Assembly (NCBI RefSeq): GCF_000508165.1 | Contig: NZ_AYOZ01000045.1 | Span: forward strand, 171,759-235,758 | Direction of reading: 5' to 3' | Source of the DNA: Marinomonas profundimaris | GTDB taxonomy: Bacteria > Pseudomonadota > Gammaproteobacteria > Pseudomonadales > Marinomonadaceae | Length of the DNA: 64,000 nucleotides | In this document: positions 54,965-64,000 of the stretch, piece after piece | Layout of the letters: every line of letters starts with the position of its first letter | How positions within the stretch are numbered: position 1 is the first letter of the stretch | Position numbers and translations under genes: made by a program | The notes under the pieces: model-generated | Told to the model about the DNA's origin: nothing | Databases searched by the model: none | The model's input: only the letters and a program-made list of their open reading frames with translations

Positions 54965-56201
54965 TGTTCTTAAGTTGACATTACATGGCCATCTAGTGGG
55001 GTATTTGGCAGGGGCAAAGAATGGACGTAATCTTCTTCATTTTGCTGAAAGCTTTCAATCTAGTACAGCTCGCCCTACTTTTAGCTTAACCACCCATCCA
55101 AATTTTCCACGTGCCGATAAAATGCTATCTGAGCCATGGGCGACAAACCAACGTCTGCACCCTATTTTGTCCAATCTATTGCCTGAAGGTTCTTTGCGAG
55201 AGCTGATCGCTCAAGGACTCAAAACCCATGTTGATAATGAGTTTCATATTTTGTCTTATCTGGGCATGGATTTACCGGGCGCATTAGTCGCTGAACCGAT
55301 GGAGCCTGAAGATGTTCCTCTACATTTATTCTCATCTCATGGCCAACTAAAAGCGGTTAAATTCGACAAACTAAGCCAAGAGAACAAGTTTTCCTTGGCT
55401 GGTGTTCAAATGAAGTTTTCCATGACGGAAAAAGACGGTCGATATAATTTGTCGAAAGACAATGTGCTTGGCGATTGGATTGTGAAAACACCCTCCACTA
55501 AACACAAAGAAGTGCCCGCCAATGAGTTTACTGCCATGACTCTCGCTTCTCTCATTGGCGTGGATATTCCTGAAATAAAATTGGTCGAGATAGACCAATT
55601 AGACAACCTTCCTCAAATCAACCTTCCGGATGAAAAATTAGCTTTCGCCATAAAACGGTTTGATCGGCGTGACGACCAACGCATTCACATGGAAGACTTT
55701 GCTCAAGTTCTTGTGAAGTACCCACATGAAAAATACAGTTCTGGCAACTACGAACAAATAGCAAAAATCCTGTATCAGTTTTCTGGTAATGGTTTAAGTG
55801 ATGTCCAGCAACTTGCTCGTCGTATACTCACCAACATCCTATTAGCAAACGGCGACGCCCATTTGAAAAACTGGAGCTTACTGTATACAGATCAAGTCAC
55901 ACCCAGACTTTCCCCCGCTTACGACATAGTCACCACCAGTGTTTATATTAAAAGCGAGCAACACTTTGCCCTTAATCTAGCTAAGACAAAAGCTTGGTAC
56001 GATGTCTCATATAAGCACTTTGAACATTGGGCTACTAAATCAGATATTCCATGGCGAGCGATCAAACCGCATCTGGATGATGTGATGAAAAAAGCGAGAA
56101 GCCTTTGGCCTGAGGCTTTAAAAAACCTACCGATGAATGAAGAGCACAAACAACAGCTAAAAGCGCATTGGCAGAAACTTCATAAAGATTTTCGAGTTTA
56201 A
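54948..56201 (+). CDS. hipA: HipA-like Ser/Thr kinase toxin
   Basis: 417 aa from ATG 54948 (GGAG site), overlapping hipB by 17 bp; the ATG at 54936 is an alternative. Typical HipA features: N-terminal subdomain (LPEGSLRELIAQ), SLAGVQMKFSM phosphate loop, IVKTPSTKHKEVPANEF, catalytic loop LLANGDAHLKNWSLL and metal site LSPAYDIVTT. Kinases of this family phosphorylate tRNA synthetases and cause dormancy. All catalytic residues look intact. Confidence 0.9.
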   Translation: MTTEISVLKLTLHGHLVGYLAGAKNGRNLLHFAESFQSSTARPTFSLTTHPNFPRADKMLSEPWATNQRLHPILSNLLPEGSLRELIAQGLKTHVDNEFHILSYLGMDLPGALVAEPMEPEDVPLHLFSSHGQLKAVKFDKLSQENKFSLAGVQMKFSMTEKDGRYNLSKDNVLGDWIVKTPSTKHKEVPANEFTAMTLASLIGVDIPEIKLVEIDQLDNLPQINLPDEKLAFAIKRFDRRDDQRIHMEDFAQVLVKYPHEKYSSGNYEQIAKILYQFSGNGLSDVQQLARRILTNILLANGDAHLKNWSLLYTDQVTPRLSPAYDIVTTSVYIKSEQHFALNLAKTKAWYDVSYKHFEHWATKSDIPWRAIKPHLDDVMKKARSLWPEALKNLPMNEEHKQQLKAHWQKLHKDFRV

Positions 56202-56315
56202 TACTGTATAGCAAAGTCTAATAAATCCAGATTAATCATATTCTTTATAGACATATAGATAGGGATATATACCGAAGTATGAGAATTGAACGTCTATTGT
56301 ACTTAGACATAAAAA

Positions 56316-56352
56316 GACCCCCAGTAATTGGATAGTCCAACTATTGGGGGTC
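56316..56352 (-). terminator. Terminator of the copper operon (bidirectional with hipBA)
   Basis: Long stem GACCCCCA...TGGGGGTC with an inner TTGG/CCAA extension. On the minus strand five T follow, so it ends the copper operon 65 bp after the last gene; it lies 115 bp after hipA on the other strand. The remaining gap from 56202 to 56315 shows nothing clear. Confidence 0.8.
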
Positions 56353-56417
56353 ACTTCATAGCTCGGCTTTTTCCTTTCAGCTTGATAACCTGTTGGATTT
56401 GATGGATTTATCGTTTA

Positions 56418-56861
56418 TCAATATTGTTGATAAACTGTCATCGTTCCTTTTTGGCTAAACTGAATCACATTAAAATCTTTGTATTGCTGACCTTTTTCAG
56501 CCATGCCAGGAGAATACCTTGGCATTCCAGACACAGCCAACCCTGATACATTTTCAGGTTTCTCAAGTATTAAACGTGCCACATCTTGTTCTGGCACATG
56601 CCCTTCAATTAAGTAACCGTCGATAACAGCGGTGTGACACGATTGTAGTTGCATGGGCAGACCCGCATCTTTCTTTAAAGAGGACCAGTCTTCTGTGTGA
56701 TGATAATTAACGGTATACCCTTCTGCCTCCATTAGCTCACCCCATTTAACACAACAACCACATGCCGGAGACTTATAGAGATCTATTATAGGTTGTGCAA
56801 ACACGCTAGCACTTACTAACGTTAAGATTGAAGTTGCAATGATTTTATTGAATACCTTCAT
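56418..56861 (-). CDS. DUF411 periplasmic metal-binding protein
   Basis: 147 aa. Signal peptide cleaved near VFA-QPI (residue 22). The DUF411 core follows: DLYKSPACGCCVKWGELMEAEGY with a CxCC metal motif, CHTAVIDGYLIEGHVPEQD and LAVSGMPRYSPGM. These proteins accompany copper resistance operons and are thought to bind copper in the periplasm. Last gene of the operon, 23 bp after the ATPase. Confidence 0.85.
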   Translation of the reverse strand: MKVFNKIIATSILTLVSASVFAQPIIDLYKSPACGCCVKWGELMEAEGYTVNYHHTEDWSSLKKDAGLPMQLQSCHTAVIDGYLIEGHVPEQDVARLILEKPENVSGLAVSGMPRYSPGMAEKGQQYKDFNVIQFSQKGTMTVYQQY

Positions 56862-56884
56862 ATTTTCACCTCTTTCAAAATTAG

Positions 56885-59233
56885 CTATTTACTATTAATT
56901 TGGCTATCTGATAATTTTACCGCACGCAACCTTAAAGCATTTAGTATGACACTCACCGAGGAGAGCGACATAGCTACAGCGGCAAAAATAGGCGATAAAA
57001 GAATACCTGTAAATGGATAAAGTACCCCTGCCGCAATCGGTACACCTGCCATGTTATAAACGAATGCGAAGAACAGATTCTGTCGAATATTACGCATGGT
57101 TGCCAGGGATAATCGCCGTGCCTCCACGATGCCCATCAGATCGCCACGTAATAGAGTAATACCCGCACTTTCGATAGCCACGTCGGTTCCTGTCCCCATG
57201 GCAATACCTACATCTGCGGTTGCCAAGGCTGGCGCATCATTAACACCATCACCAGCCATAACAACAACACGACCCTCATTTTTAAGCTGTTGAATAACAT
57301 TGCCTTTATCTTCCGGCAATACTTCTGCCTTCACTTCATCAATGTGGAGTTTTCGAGCTACAGCTTCGGCAGAGGTACGATTATCTCCGGTCAGCATCAC
57401 CACACGAATCCCTTCATTCTGCAGAGCGGCTATTGCCGCTTTAGTGGTGTCCTTGATCGGGTCTGCAATCGCCAGCAAACCACAAACCTTTCCATCAACT
57501 GCGGCAAAAATTACTGTTGCACCGTCCTCTCGAAGTTGATTGGCTTCTTCCTCAAAGGCGGATGTATCAACATTTTCTGACTGCATTAACAATCGATTAC
57601 CAAGCAGAACCCTTTTTCCATCGACTTCACCAGTAACGCCTTTGCCGTTTGGAGAGTCGAAATCTATGGCGTCTGGTAATGTTAGGTTCATTGTTTTAGC
57701 TTTATCCAAAATAGCATGTGCCAAAGGGTGCTCGCTGCCCTTTTCAAGGCTACCGGAATAACGCATCAAGTCCTCATCGCTGAAACCATTTGCCGAGACC
57801 AGCTTTGTCACCTGAGGTTTACCCTCTGTTAAAGTCCCGGTTTTATCCACTACCACTGTGTCTACTTTCTCCATCCGCTCTAACGCCTCGGCATCTCGTA
57901 TCAAGACACCAACCTGAGCACCACGACCGACACCGACCATGATAGACATAGGCGTCGCCAGACCAAGCGCACAGGGACATGCAATAATCAGCACACTCAC
58001 AGCGGCAATCAGACCAAAGGCCATGGGCGGCGTTGGACCGACGATAGACCAGACCCCGAACGCAATGATAGAGACCAGCAGAACAACTGGGACGAACCAA
58101 CCAGCCATTTTGTCAGCCATTCCCTGAATAGGCGCACGACTTCGCTGCGCACTGGCGACCATCTGGACGATCTGAGATAGCATTGTGTCTCGTCCGACTT
58201 TGTCGGCTCGTAAAATAAAACTGCCTTGCTGATTTATGCTACCACCAATTACCTGATCTCCAGTTTTCTTAGTAATAGCCAAGGGTTCACCAGTGACCAT
58301 GGATTCATCAACGTTGGAACTACCCTCAAGCACTTCGCCATCTAGAGGCACCTTATCGCCTGGCCGAACTCGCAATCGATCACCAACCTTTATTTGATCG
58401 AGCGACACATCAGACTCACTACCGTCATCGTCCAGTTTTCTTGCCGTGGCTGGAGCCAGATCTAATAGGGCTTTGATAGCCCCAGAGGTTTTTTCTCGAG
58501 CTTGGAGTTCAAGTACCTGTCCCAGCAACACTAGTACAACAATGACAGCGGACGCCTCGAAGTACACTGCGACCGAGCCATCGTCCGCGTGAAAAGCGTC
58601 AGGAAATATCTGCGGAGCCAAGGTCGCGACAAGACTGTACAACAGAGAGACGCCCGTACCGATGGCAATAAGTGTGAACATATTAAGATTGCGACTGAGT
58701 ACTGATTTCCAACCACGTACAAAGAATGGAAGACCACACCAAACGACCACTGGCGTCGCTAAAACTAACTGAATCCAGTTGGATGTTTGTGGCGACACAA
58801 TGTGGTCAATATTAAAAAGATGACCTCCCATTTCGATCAAAAAAACCGGAAGAGCAAGGGCCAAACCAATCCAGAATCGACGAGTCATGTAAGCAAGTTC
58901 TTCGGAAGGGCCGTCGTCGAGGCTTACCGCCTCAGGTTCAAGCGACATGCCACAAATTGGGCATTCACCCGGGCCTTGTTGACGAATTTCTGGATGCATA
59001 GGACAGGTAAACATGGTTCCGGATGCAACCGACTCTGTCTGCTCATTTTCTTCACTGAGATACTTTTCTGGATTATTATCGAACTTCGACTGACAACCGG
59101 AAGAACAGAAATACCAAGTTTTTCCGGCATGCTGACTGCTATAATCTGCAGTTTGGGGATCCACTGACATTTTGCACACAGGGTCATGTACACCGTGGCT
59201 TTTATGTTCATGATGATTCGAATGCTCACTCAT
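56885..59233 (-). CDS. copA: Copper-translocating P1B-type ATPase with YHS and HMBD metal-binding N-terminus
   Basis: About 782 aa from ATG 59233, overlapping the upstream small gene by eight bases. A His-rich start, a YHS domain ([10 protein letters not shown]), then a heavy-metal-binding domain ([22 protein letters not shown]) replace the usual CxxC HMA domains. The transmembrane CPC motif is [13 protein letters not shown], the phosphorylation site DKTGTLTEG, then [10 protein letters not shown] and [11 protein letters not shown]. It exports Cu(I) to the periplasm for the oxidase CopA. The gene name is shared with the oxidase in the literature. Confidence 0.92.
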   Translation of the reverse strand: MSEHSNHHEHKSHGVHDPVCKMSVDPQTADYSSQHAGKTWYFCSSGCQSKFDNNPEKYLSEENEQTESVASGTMFTCPMHPEIRQQGPGECPICGMSLEPEAVSLDDGPSEELAYMTRRFWIGLALALPVFLIEMGGHLFNIDHIVSPQTSNWIQLVLATPVVVWCGLPFFVRGWKSVLSRNLNMFTLIAIGTGVSLLYSLVATLAPQIFPDAFHADDGSVAVYFEASAVIVVLVLLGQVLELQAREKTSGAIKALLDLAPATARKLDDDGSESDVSLDQIKVGDRLRVRPGDKVPLDGEVLEGSSNVDESMVTGEPLAITKKTGDQVIGGSINQQGSFILRADKVGRDTMLSQIVQMVASAQRSRAPIQGMADKMAGWFVPVVLLVSIIAFGVWSIVGPTPPMAFGLIAAVSVLIIACPCALGLATPMSIMVGVGRGAQVGVLIRDAEALERMEKVDTVVVDKTGTLTEGKPQVTKLVSANGFSDEDLMRYSGSLEKGSEHPLAHAILDKAKTMNLTLPDAIDFDSPNGKGVTGEVDGKRVLLGNRLLMQSENVDTSAFEEEANQLREDGATVIFAAVDGKVCGLLAIADPIKDTTKAAIAALQNEGIRVVMLTGDNRTSAEAVARKLHIDEVKAEVLPEDKGNVIQQLKNEGRVVVMAGDGVNDAPALATADVGIAMGTGTDVAIESAGITLLRGDLMGIVEARRLSLATMRNIRQNLFFAFVYNMAGVPIAAGVLYPFTGILLSPIFAAVAMSLSSVSVILNALRLRAVKLSDSQINSK

Positions 59234-59453
59234 CCTGTGCTCCTTTTTTACTCGCAGGCCAGTCAGAAAAAGCAATAAAATACAACAAAACCAGATTGAC
59301 CATTGGAACCAGTATCAGCAACCCCAGCCAACCAGAATATCCAGCTCGCTGGCATATTCGATAGACAGGTACAACAACTAAAATAGCAACAACCAACATC
59401 CACAACCAGTGACCTGCCCACATAGTGCTACCAAACATACTTTCGTTCATCAT
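59226..59453 (-). CDS. Small two-helix membrane protein
   Basis: 75 aa from ATG 59453 (AAAGGA site seven bases upstream). Two hydrophobic segments ([18 protein letters not shown] and [21 protein letters not shown]) are joined by CQRAGYSG. Similar small proteins occur beside copper and heavy-metal ATPases, with no established role; a helper of the pump is possible. It overlaps the ATPase start by eight bases. Confidence 0.7.
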   Translation of the reverse strand: MMNESMFGSTMWAGHWLWMLVVAILVVVPVYRICQRAGYSGWLGLLILVPMVNLVLLYFIAFSDWPASKKGAQDE

Positions 59454-59555
59454 GGTATTGTCCTTTCTTTCTATATCGTAGAAATTAATGGTGATGCAAA
59501 TGAGACTTTTATCTTTCGTCTCATCGACCACCCCTTTTATTTCTTGTTAAAAAGT

Positions 59556-60269
59556 TTAAAACCAAGCCGTTACGCCAATGACAAACTGAGAGTTGCTAAT
59601 GCTATCTCCATTATCACGAGCAAGATCAGCCGTAGCACCGAGCTTTTTACTCCAGTCTATACCTATATAAGGTGCAAACTTACGTGTTATTTCATACTTT
59701 AGTCGAAGGCCTGCATTGATATCAGTAAGACCAGCACCCATGCTTAACTCGTCATCACTCTTACCATAGGCGTTCATTTCAAATTCAGGCGTTAATATCA
59801 GTTTTTGAGTGATTAACCATTCCTGTTCGATGCTTAAACGAATGGAGGTTTGCCCTTTTTCTCCAACAAAGAAAGCACCGTCAATGTCGAAAAAATACGG
59901 AGCCAAACCTTGGAAACCAAGCACCAACCAATCACGAGATGGGGACGGTTTAATATCTCGCCTTACGCCCATCTGCATATCCCAATACGGCGCTACGGCA
60001 TGACTGTATAGAGCCTGTACTTCTAGGTCCTGGTCGTCACTATTCTGGTATTCACCTGACGTTTTAAGCCAGATTTTATCCATATCATAACCAACCCATG
60101 CTTGAAAACTAAAGCTGATTGGATCGTCTGACTCAAGGCCTTTTTCTAATTGGTCGATGGCGACATAACTTAATAAAGGGTCATCTTCCGCACCTGCATA
60201 AGACAAAGAGCTCATAACAGAAGCCGTTGCCATCACTAATGTAAAGCCTAGTGAATTAAAGTTTTTCAT
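59556..60269 (-). CDS. copB: Copper resistance outer-membrane protein CopB
   Basis: 237 aa. Signal peptide, then the CopB domain: VAIDQLEKGLESDDPISFSFQAWVGYDMDKIWLKTSGE (residues 36-73), a beta-rich body and a terminal aromatic residue (GVTAWF) typical of outer-membrane proteins. The Met/His-rich N-terminal region of many CopB proteins is absent here. It follows the oxidase by 12 bp. Confidence 0.88.
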   Translation of the reverse strand: MKNFNSLGFTLVMATASVMSSLSYAGAEDDPLLSYVAIDQLEKGLESDDPISFSFQAWVGYDMDKIWLKTSGEYQNSDDQDLEVQALYSHAVAPYWDMQMGVRRDIKPSPSRDWLVLGFQGLAPYFFDIDGAFFVGEKGQTSIRLSIEQEWLITQKLILTPEFEMNAYGKSDDELSMGAGLTDINAGLRLKYEITRKFAPYIGIDWSKKLGATADLARDNGDSISNSQFVIGVTAWF

Positions 60270-60281
60270 TTATTACTCTCC

Positions 60282-61154
60282 TTATTTGATGACCACTTTT
60301 CTAAACATGCCAGGCATGTGATATAGCAAATGGCAGTGATATGCCCATTGCCCCAAGGCGTCTGCGGTGACTAAATAGCTGATTTTTGAACCAGGCTGAA
60401 CCATCACAGTATGCTTACGTGGAATGTAATCAGGGTCTCCTGTTTCTAACTCGCTCCATACACCATGTAGATGCATGGGATGAATCATCATGGTGTCGTT
60501 CACCAAGGTAATTCGCACTCTTTCGTTATACGCCAATTCAAGTGGAGCGGAATCAGCAAAATTGATTCCATTAATTGACCACATATAACGATTCATATTG
60601 CCCGTTAGATGCAGCTGGATTTCTCGAGTGGGTTGACGTTTATCATGAGTAGGATGCAAGCCTTTTAGGTCTGCGTAGGTCAGTACTTTACGGTTATAGT
60701 TCGCTTGATGATCCCTTAAGCCAATACCTGGGTCGTTAAGGCCGCTTTGAGGCATGCCTGATTGCATGTCTACTTGAGGACCATTTTCTGAATCTAGATG
60801 CTTAATCTCATTGTCACTGCCGTAACCTGCTAAACCTAAAGTAGGCATAACCATACTTGGCTGACTGAGATCCATCCCTTCCATGCCAGTCATTGAGCCT
60901 GAACCCATTGCCATTTTGCTGTGATCCATGCCTTCCATGCCAGCCATTGAGCCTGAGCCCATTGCCATTTTGCTGTGGTCCATGCCTTCCATGCCCGACA
61001 TAGAGTCTGAACCCATTGCCATTTTACTGTGGTCCATGCCTTCCATGCCCGGCATAGAGTCTGAACCCATCGCCATTTTACTGTGTTCCATGCCTTCCAT
61101 GCCCGACATAGAGGCCGAACCCATCGCCATTTTACTGTGGACCATGCCTTCCAT
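60282..61154 (-). pseudogene. copA: C-terminal part of multicopper oxidase CopA, cut off by an amber codon
   Basis: 290 codons in the same frame as the upstream part, starting two codons after the TAG at 61158-61160. It holds five full Met-rich repeats and then cupredoxin domain 3 with the type 1 and trinuclear copper ligands MHPMHLHGVWSE and WAYHCHLLYHMPGMF. Without a signal peptide it cannot be exported by itself. With the N-terminal part it would make a protein of about 713 aa, longer than typical CopA (about 600) because of the repeats. Confidence 0.85.
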
Positions 61155-61262
61155 GCCCTACATAGCGTCCGAACCCATCGCCATTTTGCTGTGGTCCATG
61201 CCTTCCATGCCCGACATAGAGTCCGAACCCATCGCCATTTTACTGTGGTCCATGCCCTCCAT
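60871..61262. repeat. 54-bp Met-rich tandem repeat array in copA
   Basis: About 7.3 units with an exact 54-bp period (matching positions at 60927, 60981, 61035, 61089, 61143, 61197 and 61251). Each encodes an 18-residue unit of the form MSGMEGMDHSKMAMGSDS. Units differ by a few substitutions; the third on the coding strand has the stop codon. Met and His residues suit copper binding. Confidence 0.95.
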
Positions 61263-62423
61263 ATTCATGCCCATATCGCCATGCCCTAAGATCGGCATAG
61301 GGTCCATATCAGGGATTTTGGCCGTGAACATTTCATCTGACGTGAAGTTACCAACGGTATAACCAGAACGGTCAATGCTCTGAACGAAAATACAATAAGC
61401 ATCCTCCATCTTCGGCTCGACTATCACATCGTACGTTTCCGCAACACCAATTCGAAATTCATCGATGGTAACAGGCTGAACATTTTGTCCATCACTCGCT
61501 ACCACGGTCATTTTTAAACCTGGAATTCGCACATCAAATATCGTCATCGCAGAGCTATTAATAAAGCGAAGACGAACTTTTTCTCCTTGTTTAAAGAGTG
61601 CTTGCCAAGGTTGTGCCGGTGGGTTCCCATTCATTAAATACGTATAGGTGGCGCCCGTGACATCAGAAATATCTCGGTCACTCATACGTTCCTGATTCCA
61701 CATGGAGCGAGCTCTCCATGTGTTCACCAACCCTTGTTTTTTGATATCAGAAAACAAATCAGACATCGTTCTTTCACTGTAATTGTAATAGTCTGATTGC
61801 TTCTTTAAATTCGCATATATCGTTTCAGGCGCCTCATCCGACCAGTCCGACAGCATGATGACATGCTCCCGATCAAACACAACAGGGTCTGCTTCTTTAG
61901 GGTCTATAACAATCGCGCCATACACTCCCGTTTGTTCTTGAAAACCTGAATGACTGTGATACCAATAGGTACCACTTTGCTTAACTGGAAATTTATATTC
62001 GAATGTTTCTCCCGGTTTGATGCCCGCAAAACTAAGGCCAGGAACGCCATCCATTTCTGTCGGTAAAATCATCCCATGCCAGTGCAAAGAGCTGTCATGA
62101 TCAAGATTGTTTTTTACTCTTAGCGTGACCGTTTCACCTTCTTTCCAGCGTAACAAGGGTCCGGGAAACAGTTGATTAATGACCGTTGCTCTAGCAGGCG
62201 TTCCCGTAAAATTAACGGTTTTATAATCAATGCTTAAATCAAAAACTTTCCCAGATAACTGAGTTAAAGATTGGCCAATGGCACTTGCTAGTGCATTTTT
62301 TGAAAACGGAATGGTAGTTAAAGCCAGCATGGCAGAAGCACCAAATACAAACTGACGACGGCTAAGCACTGTACCGCTCGATGATTTGTTCTGCTCTTCG
62401 TGTGAAGGTTTGAATACTGTCAT
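61158..62423 (-). CDS. copA: N-terminal part of multicopper oxidase CopA (truncated by in-frame TAG)
   Basis: 421 aa. Tat signal SRRQFVFGASAMLAL, then cupredoxin domains 1 and 2 with the copper ligands LHWHGMILPTEMDG and WYHSHSGFQEQTG, ending in two Met-rich repeats. The TAG replaces the TCG serine codon seen at the same place in neighbouring repeats: one base change. As written it lacks domain 3, so no oxidase activity is expected; periplasmic copper binding by the repeats could remain. Confidence 0.85.
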   Translation of the reverse strand: MTVFKPSHEEQNKSSSGTVLSRRQFVFGASAMLALTTIPFSKNALASAIGQSLTQLSGKVFDLSIDYKTVNFTGTPARATVINQLFPGPLLRWKEGETVTLRVKNNLDHDSSLHWHGMILPTEMDGVPGLSFAGIKPGETFEYKFPVKQSGTYWYHSHSGFQEQTGVYGAIVIDPKEADPVVFDREHVIMLSDWSDEAPETIYANLKKQSDYYNYSERTMSDLFSDIKKQGLVNTWRARSMWNQERMSDRDISDVTGATYTYLMNGNPPAQPWQALFKQGEKVRLRFINSSAMTIFDVRIPGLKMTVVASDGQNVQPVTIDEFRIGVAETYDVIVEPKMEDAYCIFVQSIDRSGYTVGNFTSDEMFTAKIPDMDPMPILGHGDMGMNMEGMDHSKMAMGSDSMSGMEGMDHSKMAMGSDAM

Positions 62424-62537
62424 AAACTGAACTCCCTTAATCTAATTAAACCCACAACACCTGTTTGCAGGTGCAACCAAATAATGTAATGAATAAAAGA
62501 CATAATTGTCTCCAACAATGTTCTTGAGAAGATCCAA

Positions 62538-62556
62538 TACAGGCATTATCCCTGTA
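62538..62556. promoter_or_regulatory. Inverted repeat upstream of copA
   Basis: TACAGG-N7-CCTGTA, about 115 bp before the copA start, in the 211-bp gap between copA and the upstream small gene. It could be an operator for a copper-responsive regulator or an internal promoter site; no such regulator is in the window. Confidence 0.35.
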
Positions 62557-62634
62557 GTGGATAAAAGGTTAATAATAGAAAATAACGGTTAGTGACCTTG
62601 GAGCGTCCGACAAAACGACGGATTCATCCAAAGA

Positions 62635-63030
62635 TTAAGAAAGTATCGGAGGGCGATATAAAGAAGAGCTATTCAACGGTGGCTCTTGTTGAACTAGATG
62701 AGCACTACTCTGACTCAGTTGAGAGCCGTAATAAATCCACTGACGATCAATGATCGCGGCCATCGACATGCAAACGCTCATCGGACACGAGCTTTTGTCT
62801 TTGCAACAATCTAACGCATTCGTGACCGGCAATATTTGAACATACTGATCTGTGTGTGTTTCAACAGACGCGTTGTGCAACGAAGCCTTATGATCGACCA
62901 TCGAGCCATAAGTAGCAGTAGCAGTAAGTTGCATTGAGTGATATGCCATTGGACCAGCCACAGAAGTCATTGTCTGGCTAACAAACACGAGCAAAACAAA
63001 TATAATGATAACGATTTTATTTTGTCTCAT
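62635..63030 (-). CDS. Small secreted Cys/Met-containing protein of the copper operon
   Basis: 131 aa from ATG 63030 (GGAAG site). An N-terminal hydrophobic signal (IVIIIFVLLVFVSQTMTSVAGP) is followed by a short mature region with CCKDKSSCPMSVCMSM, a Cys/Met cluster suited to Cu(I). Not recognised as a characterised family; some copper operons have similar DUF2946-like proteins. The gap between it and copA is 211 bp. Confidence 0.65.
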   Translation of the reverse strand: MRQNKIVIIIFVLLVFVSQTMTSVAGPMAYHSMQLTATATYGSMVDHKASLHNASVETHTDQYVQILPVTNALDCCKDKSSCPMSVCMSMAAIIDRQWIYYGSQLSQSSAHLVQQEPPLNSSSLYRPPILS

Positions 63031-63087
63031 TATTCTTCCCCCAATCAACTTTCACCCCAAACAACATCACTTTAAATACACCTCTAA

Positions 63088-63981
63088 TTAATGCATTGGA
63101 GGACCAACAAACGTCGTAAATATCGCCGTGACCACCAAAATAGAAGAAGCGATCATTTTTTCCATTAAAATAGATTTTTGAATAAGAAATGTATTACCGC
63201 GTTTCAGTATTAACGGCACAAGATGTAATTTATGGTATGCCGCCATCACCAGAATAACAACGACCAAAGCAAGTTTCACCAACAACCAGAAACCATAGTC
63301 TGACGAGAATAAGTCTTGCCATCCTGTCAGAACATAGCTCATCCATGCTCCACAGATAATCAAAATCAAAACAGCAACCGCTGCAAGTTCGCCAAAACGC
63401 TCTAAGATTCGATTAGATTCCTGGTGCGTGGATTTTCGCGCAACCAACCACAAAGGGAATAGCAACCCTAACCACCAAGCAGCAATCAAGATATGAGTAA
63501 AGAATATAATTTGATAATACCAAGCTTGCTCTGTCGCATGACCCGTGAATGAAAACGAATAAATCAAACTGGCTATGCCCAAGGAAGCGACCATTAATGC
63601 AAGGCGTGAAAATGGCCACAGACTGAAGGCACGATCCGACCCAAGGGTAAATGACGCTATGATCACCAAGCAATAACCAATCACATTAGCGATTAAGGTA
63701 CTGCCCGCAGGCGAATCCCAATAGATAGAGACCATCATAGGGTCAAACATGAGCGATAGACCCTCTTCCATCGCCCCACCAACGAGGATAAAAAAATAAG
63801 CTATTGTCGCCACTAAACCAATCAACGCACCTCCTCGTACGTACCTTTTTATACTACTCAATAAAGCAGACTGATGACGCAACAAACAAAATGCAAATAG
63901 CCCACCTACAACGCTTGATATACCAAAATACAATAACCAACGTGTCAATAATTGCGCGATTTCCCAGTTCGTTAACATCAT
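63088..63981 (-). CDS. copD: Copper resistance protein CopD
   Basis: 297 aa, eight hydrophobic segments. The CopD domain includes SFTGHATEQAWYYQIIFFTHILIAAWWLG (residues 148-176) with conserved histidines, and a C-terminal YHKLHLVPLILKRG. It is an inner-membrane protein thought to take copper into the cytoplasm. No CopC partner is next to it. It starts 19 bp before the window end, so the promoter and any earlier genes lie outside. Confidence 0.85.
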   Translation of the reverse strand: MMLTNWEIAQLLTRWLLYFGISSVVGGLFAFCLLRHQSALLSSIKRYVRGGALIGLVATIAYFFILVGGAMEEGLSLMFDPMMVSIYWDSPAGSTLIANVIGYCLVIIASFTLGSDRAFSLWPFSRLALMVASLGIASLIYSFSFTGHATEQAWYYQIIFFTHILIAAWWLGLLFPLWLVARKSTHQESNRILERFGELAAVAVLILIICGAWMSYVLTGWQDLFSSDYGFWLLVKLALVVVILVMAAYHKLHLVPLILKRGNTFLIQKSILMEKMIASSILVVTAIFTTFVGPPMH

Positions 63982-64000
63982 ACAGCCCCTTTTTTATAAA

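Noticed and set aside
60871..61262. 54-bp repeats as a CRISPR array
   Set aside because: The whole array is coding, the full period is conserved and no spacer-like variable segments exist.
60928..61362. Rightward 144-aa repetitive open frame (MPSMPAIEPEPIAILLW units)
   Set aside because: It is the antisense shadow of the 54-bp copA repeat array; any frame of a period divisible by three without stops stays open.

Overview
The window reads as a chromosomal segment of a gammaproteobacterium, most like a marine Oceanospirillales member of the Marinomonas type. This is inferred from overall protein character, the mix of marine-type catabolic genes and moderate GC; no rRNA or other taxonomic marker is present. 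About 60 genes are densely packed, mostly in long operons.

Layout, left to right. (1) 214-9040, minus strand: one long gene string runs accB-accC-pxpB-pxpC-degenerate BCCP-pxpA-SDR-ABC transporter (two permeases, ATPase, binding protein), with a LysR regulator upstream (9155-10087). It couples uptake of a glutamate-like or cyclic amino acid to 5-oxoproline (or a related lactam) opening, and carries a biotin carboxylase module whose role is open. (2) 10460-16821: aspartate-type aminotransferase, DHA2 drug exporter, glutathione-independent formaldehyde dehydrogenase, NAD(P)HX repair enzyme and a VF530 DNA-binding protein. (3) 16892-26200: a 16-bp minisatellite, opgGH (periplasmic glucans), mtfA, a divergent LysR/aromatic monooxygenase pair and CorA. 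(4) 26272-38223, minus strand: a complete arginine deiminase operon (arcD-like, arcA, arcB, arcC) next to a complete nine-gene N-type rotary ATPase operon (atpDCQRBEFAG). The first makes ATP from arginine; the second can spend it to pump ions. (5) 38388-44232: a FisR-type sigma-54 activator divergent from persulfide dioxygenase, a DUF442-SQR fusion and a SulP transporter, forming a sulfide/persulfide oxidation unit with a visible -24/-12 promoter. (6) 44229-52394: nagBKA divergent from a sugar ABC transporter plus a GntR/HutC regulator, for amino-sugar (GlcNAc or chito-oligosaccharide) use.

(7) 52625-64000 is an accessory region. A 48-nt 3' fragment of tRNA-Val(GAC), still followed by its own terminator, marks the edge of an integrated element that extends rightwards beyond the window. 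Just inside are an array of four 13-bp palindromes, a paired direct repeat, an AbiE type IV toxin-antitoxin operon with two 41-bp operator-like inverted repeats, a HipBA toxin-antitoxin operon, and a minus-strand copper resistance operon (copD, small Cys/Met protein, copA oxidase, copB, small membrane protein, Cu P-type ATPase, DUF411 protein).

The most striking observations are: an amber stop inside a 54-bp Met-rich repeat array that splits the copA multicopper oxidase in frame; the tRNA-Val island boundary with its palindrome array; the twin AbiE operator-like repeats; the FisR regulator with cysteine spacing matching the persulfide sensor and a candidate upstream activating palindrome; the c-subunit of the N-ATPase with two membrane glutamates and the b/delta fusion; and the biotin carboxylase plus degenerate carrier protein embedded in the 5-oxoprolinase operon.
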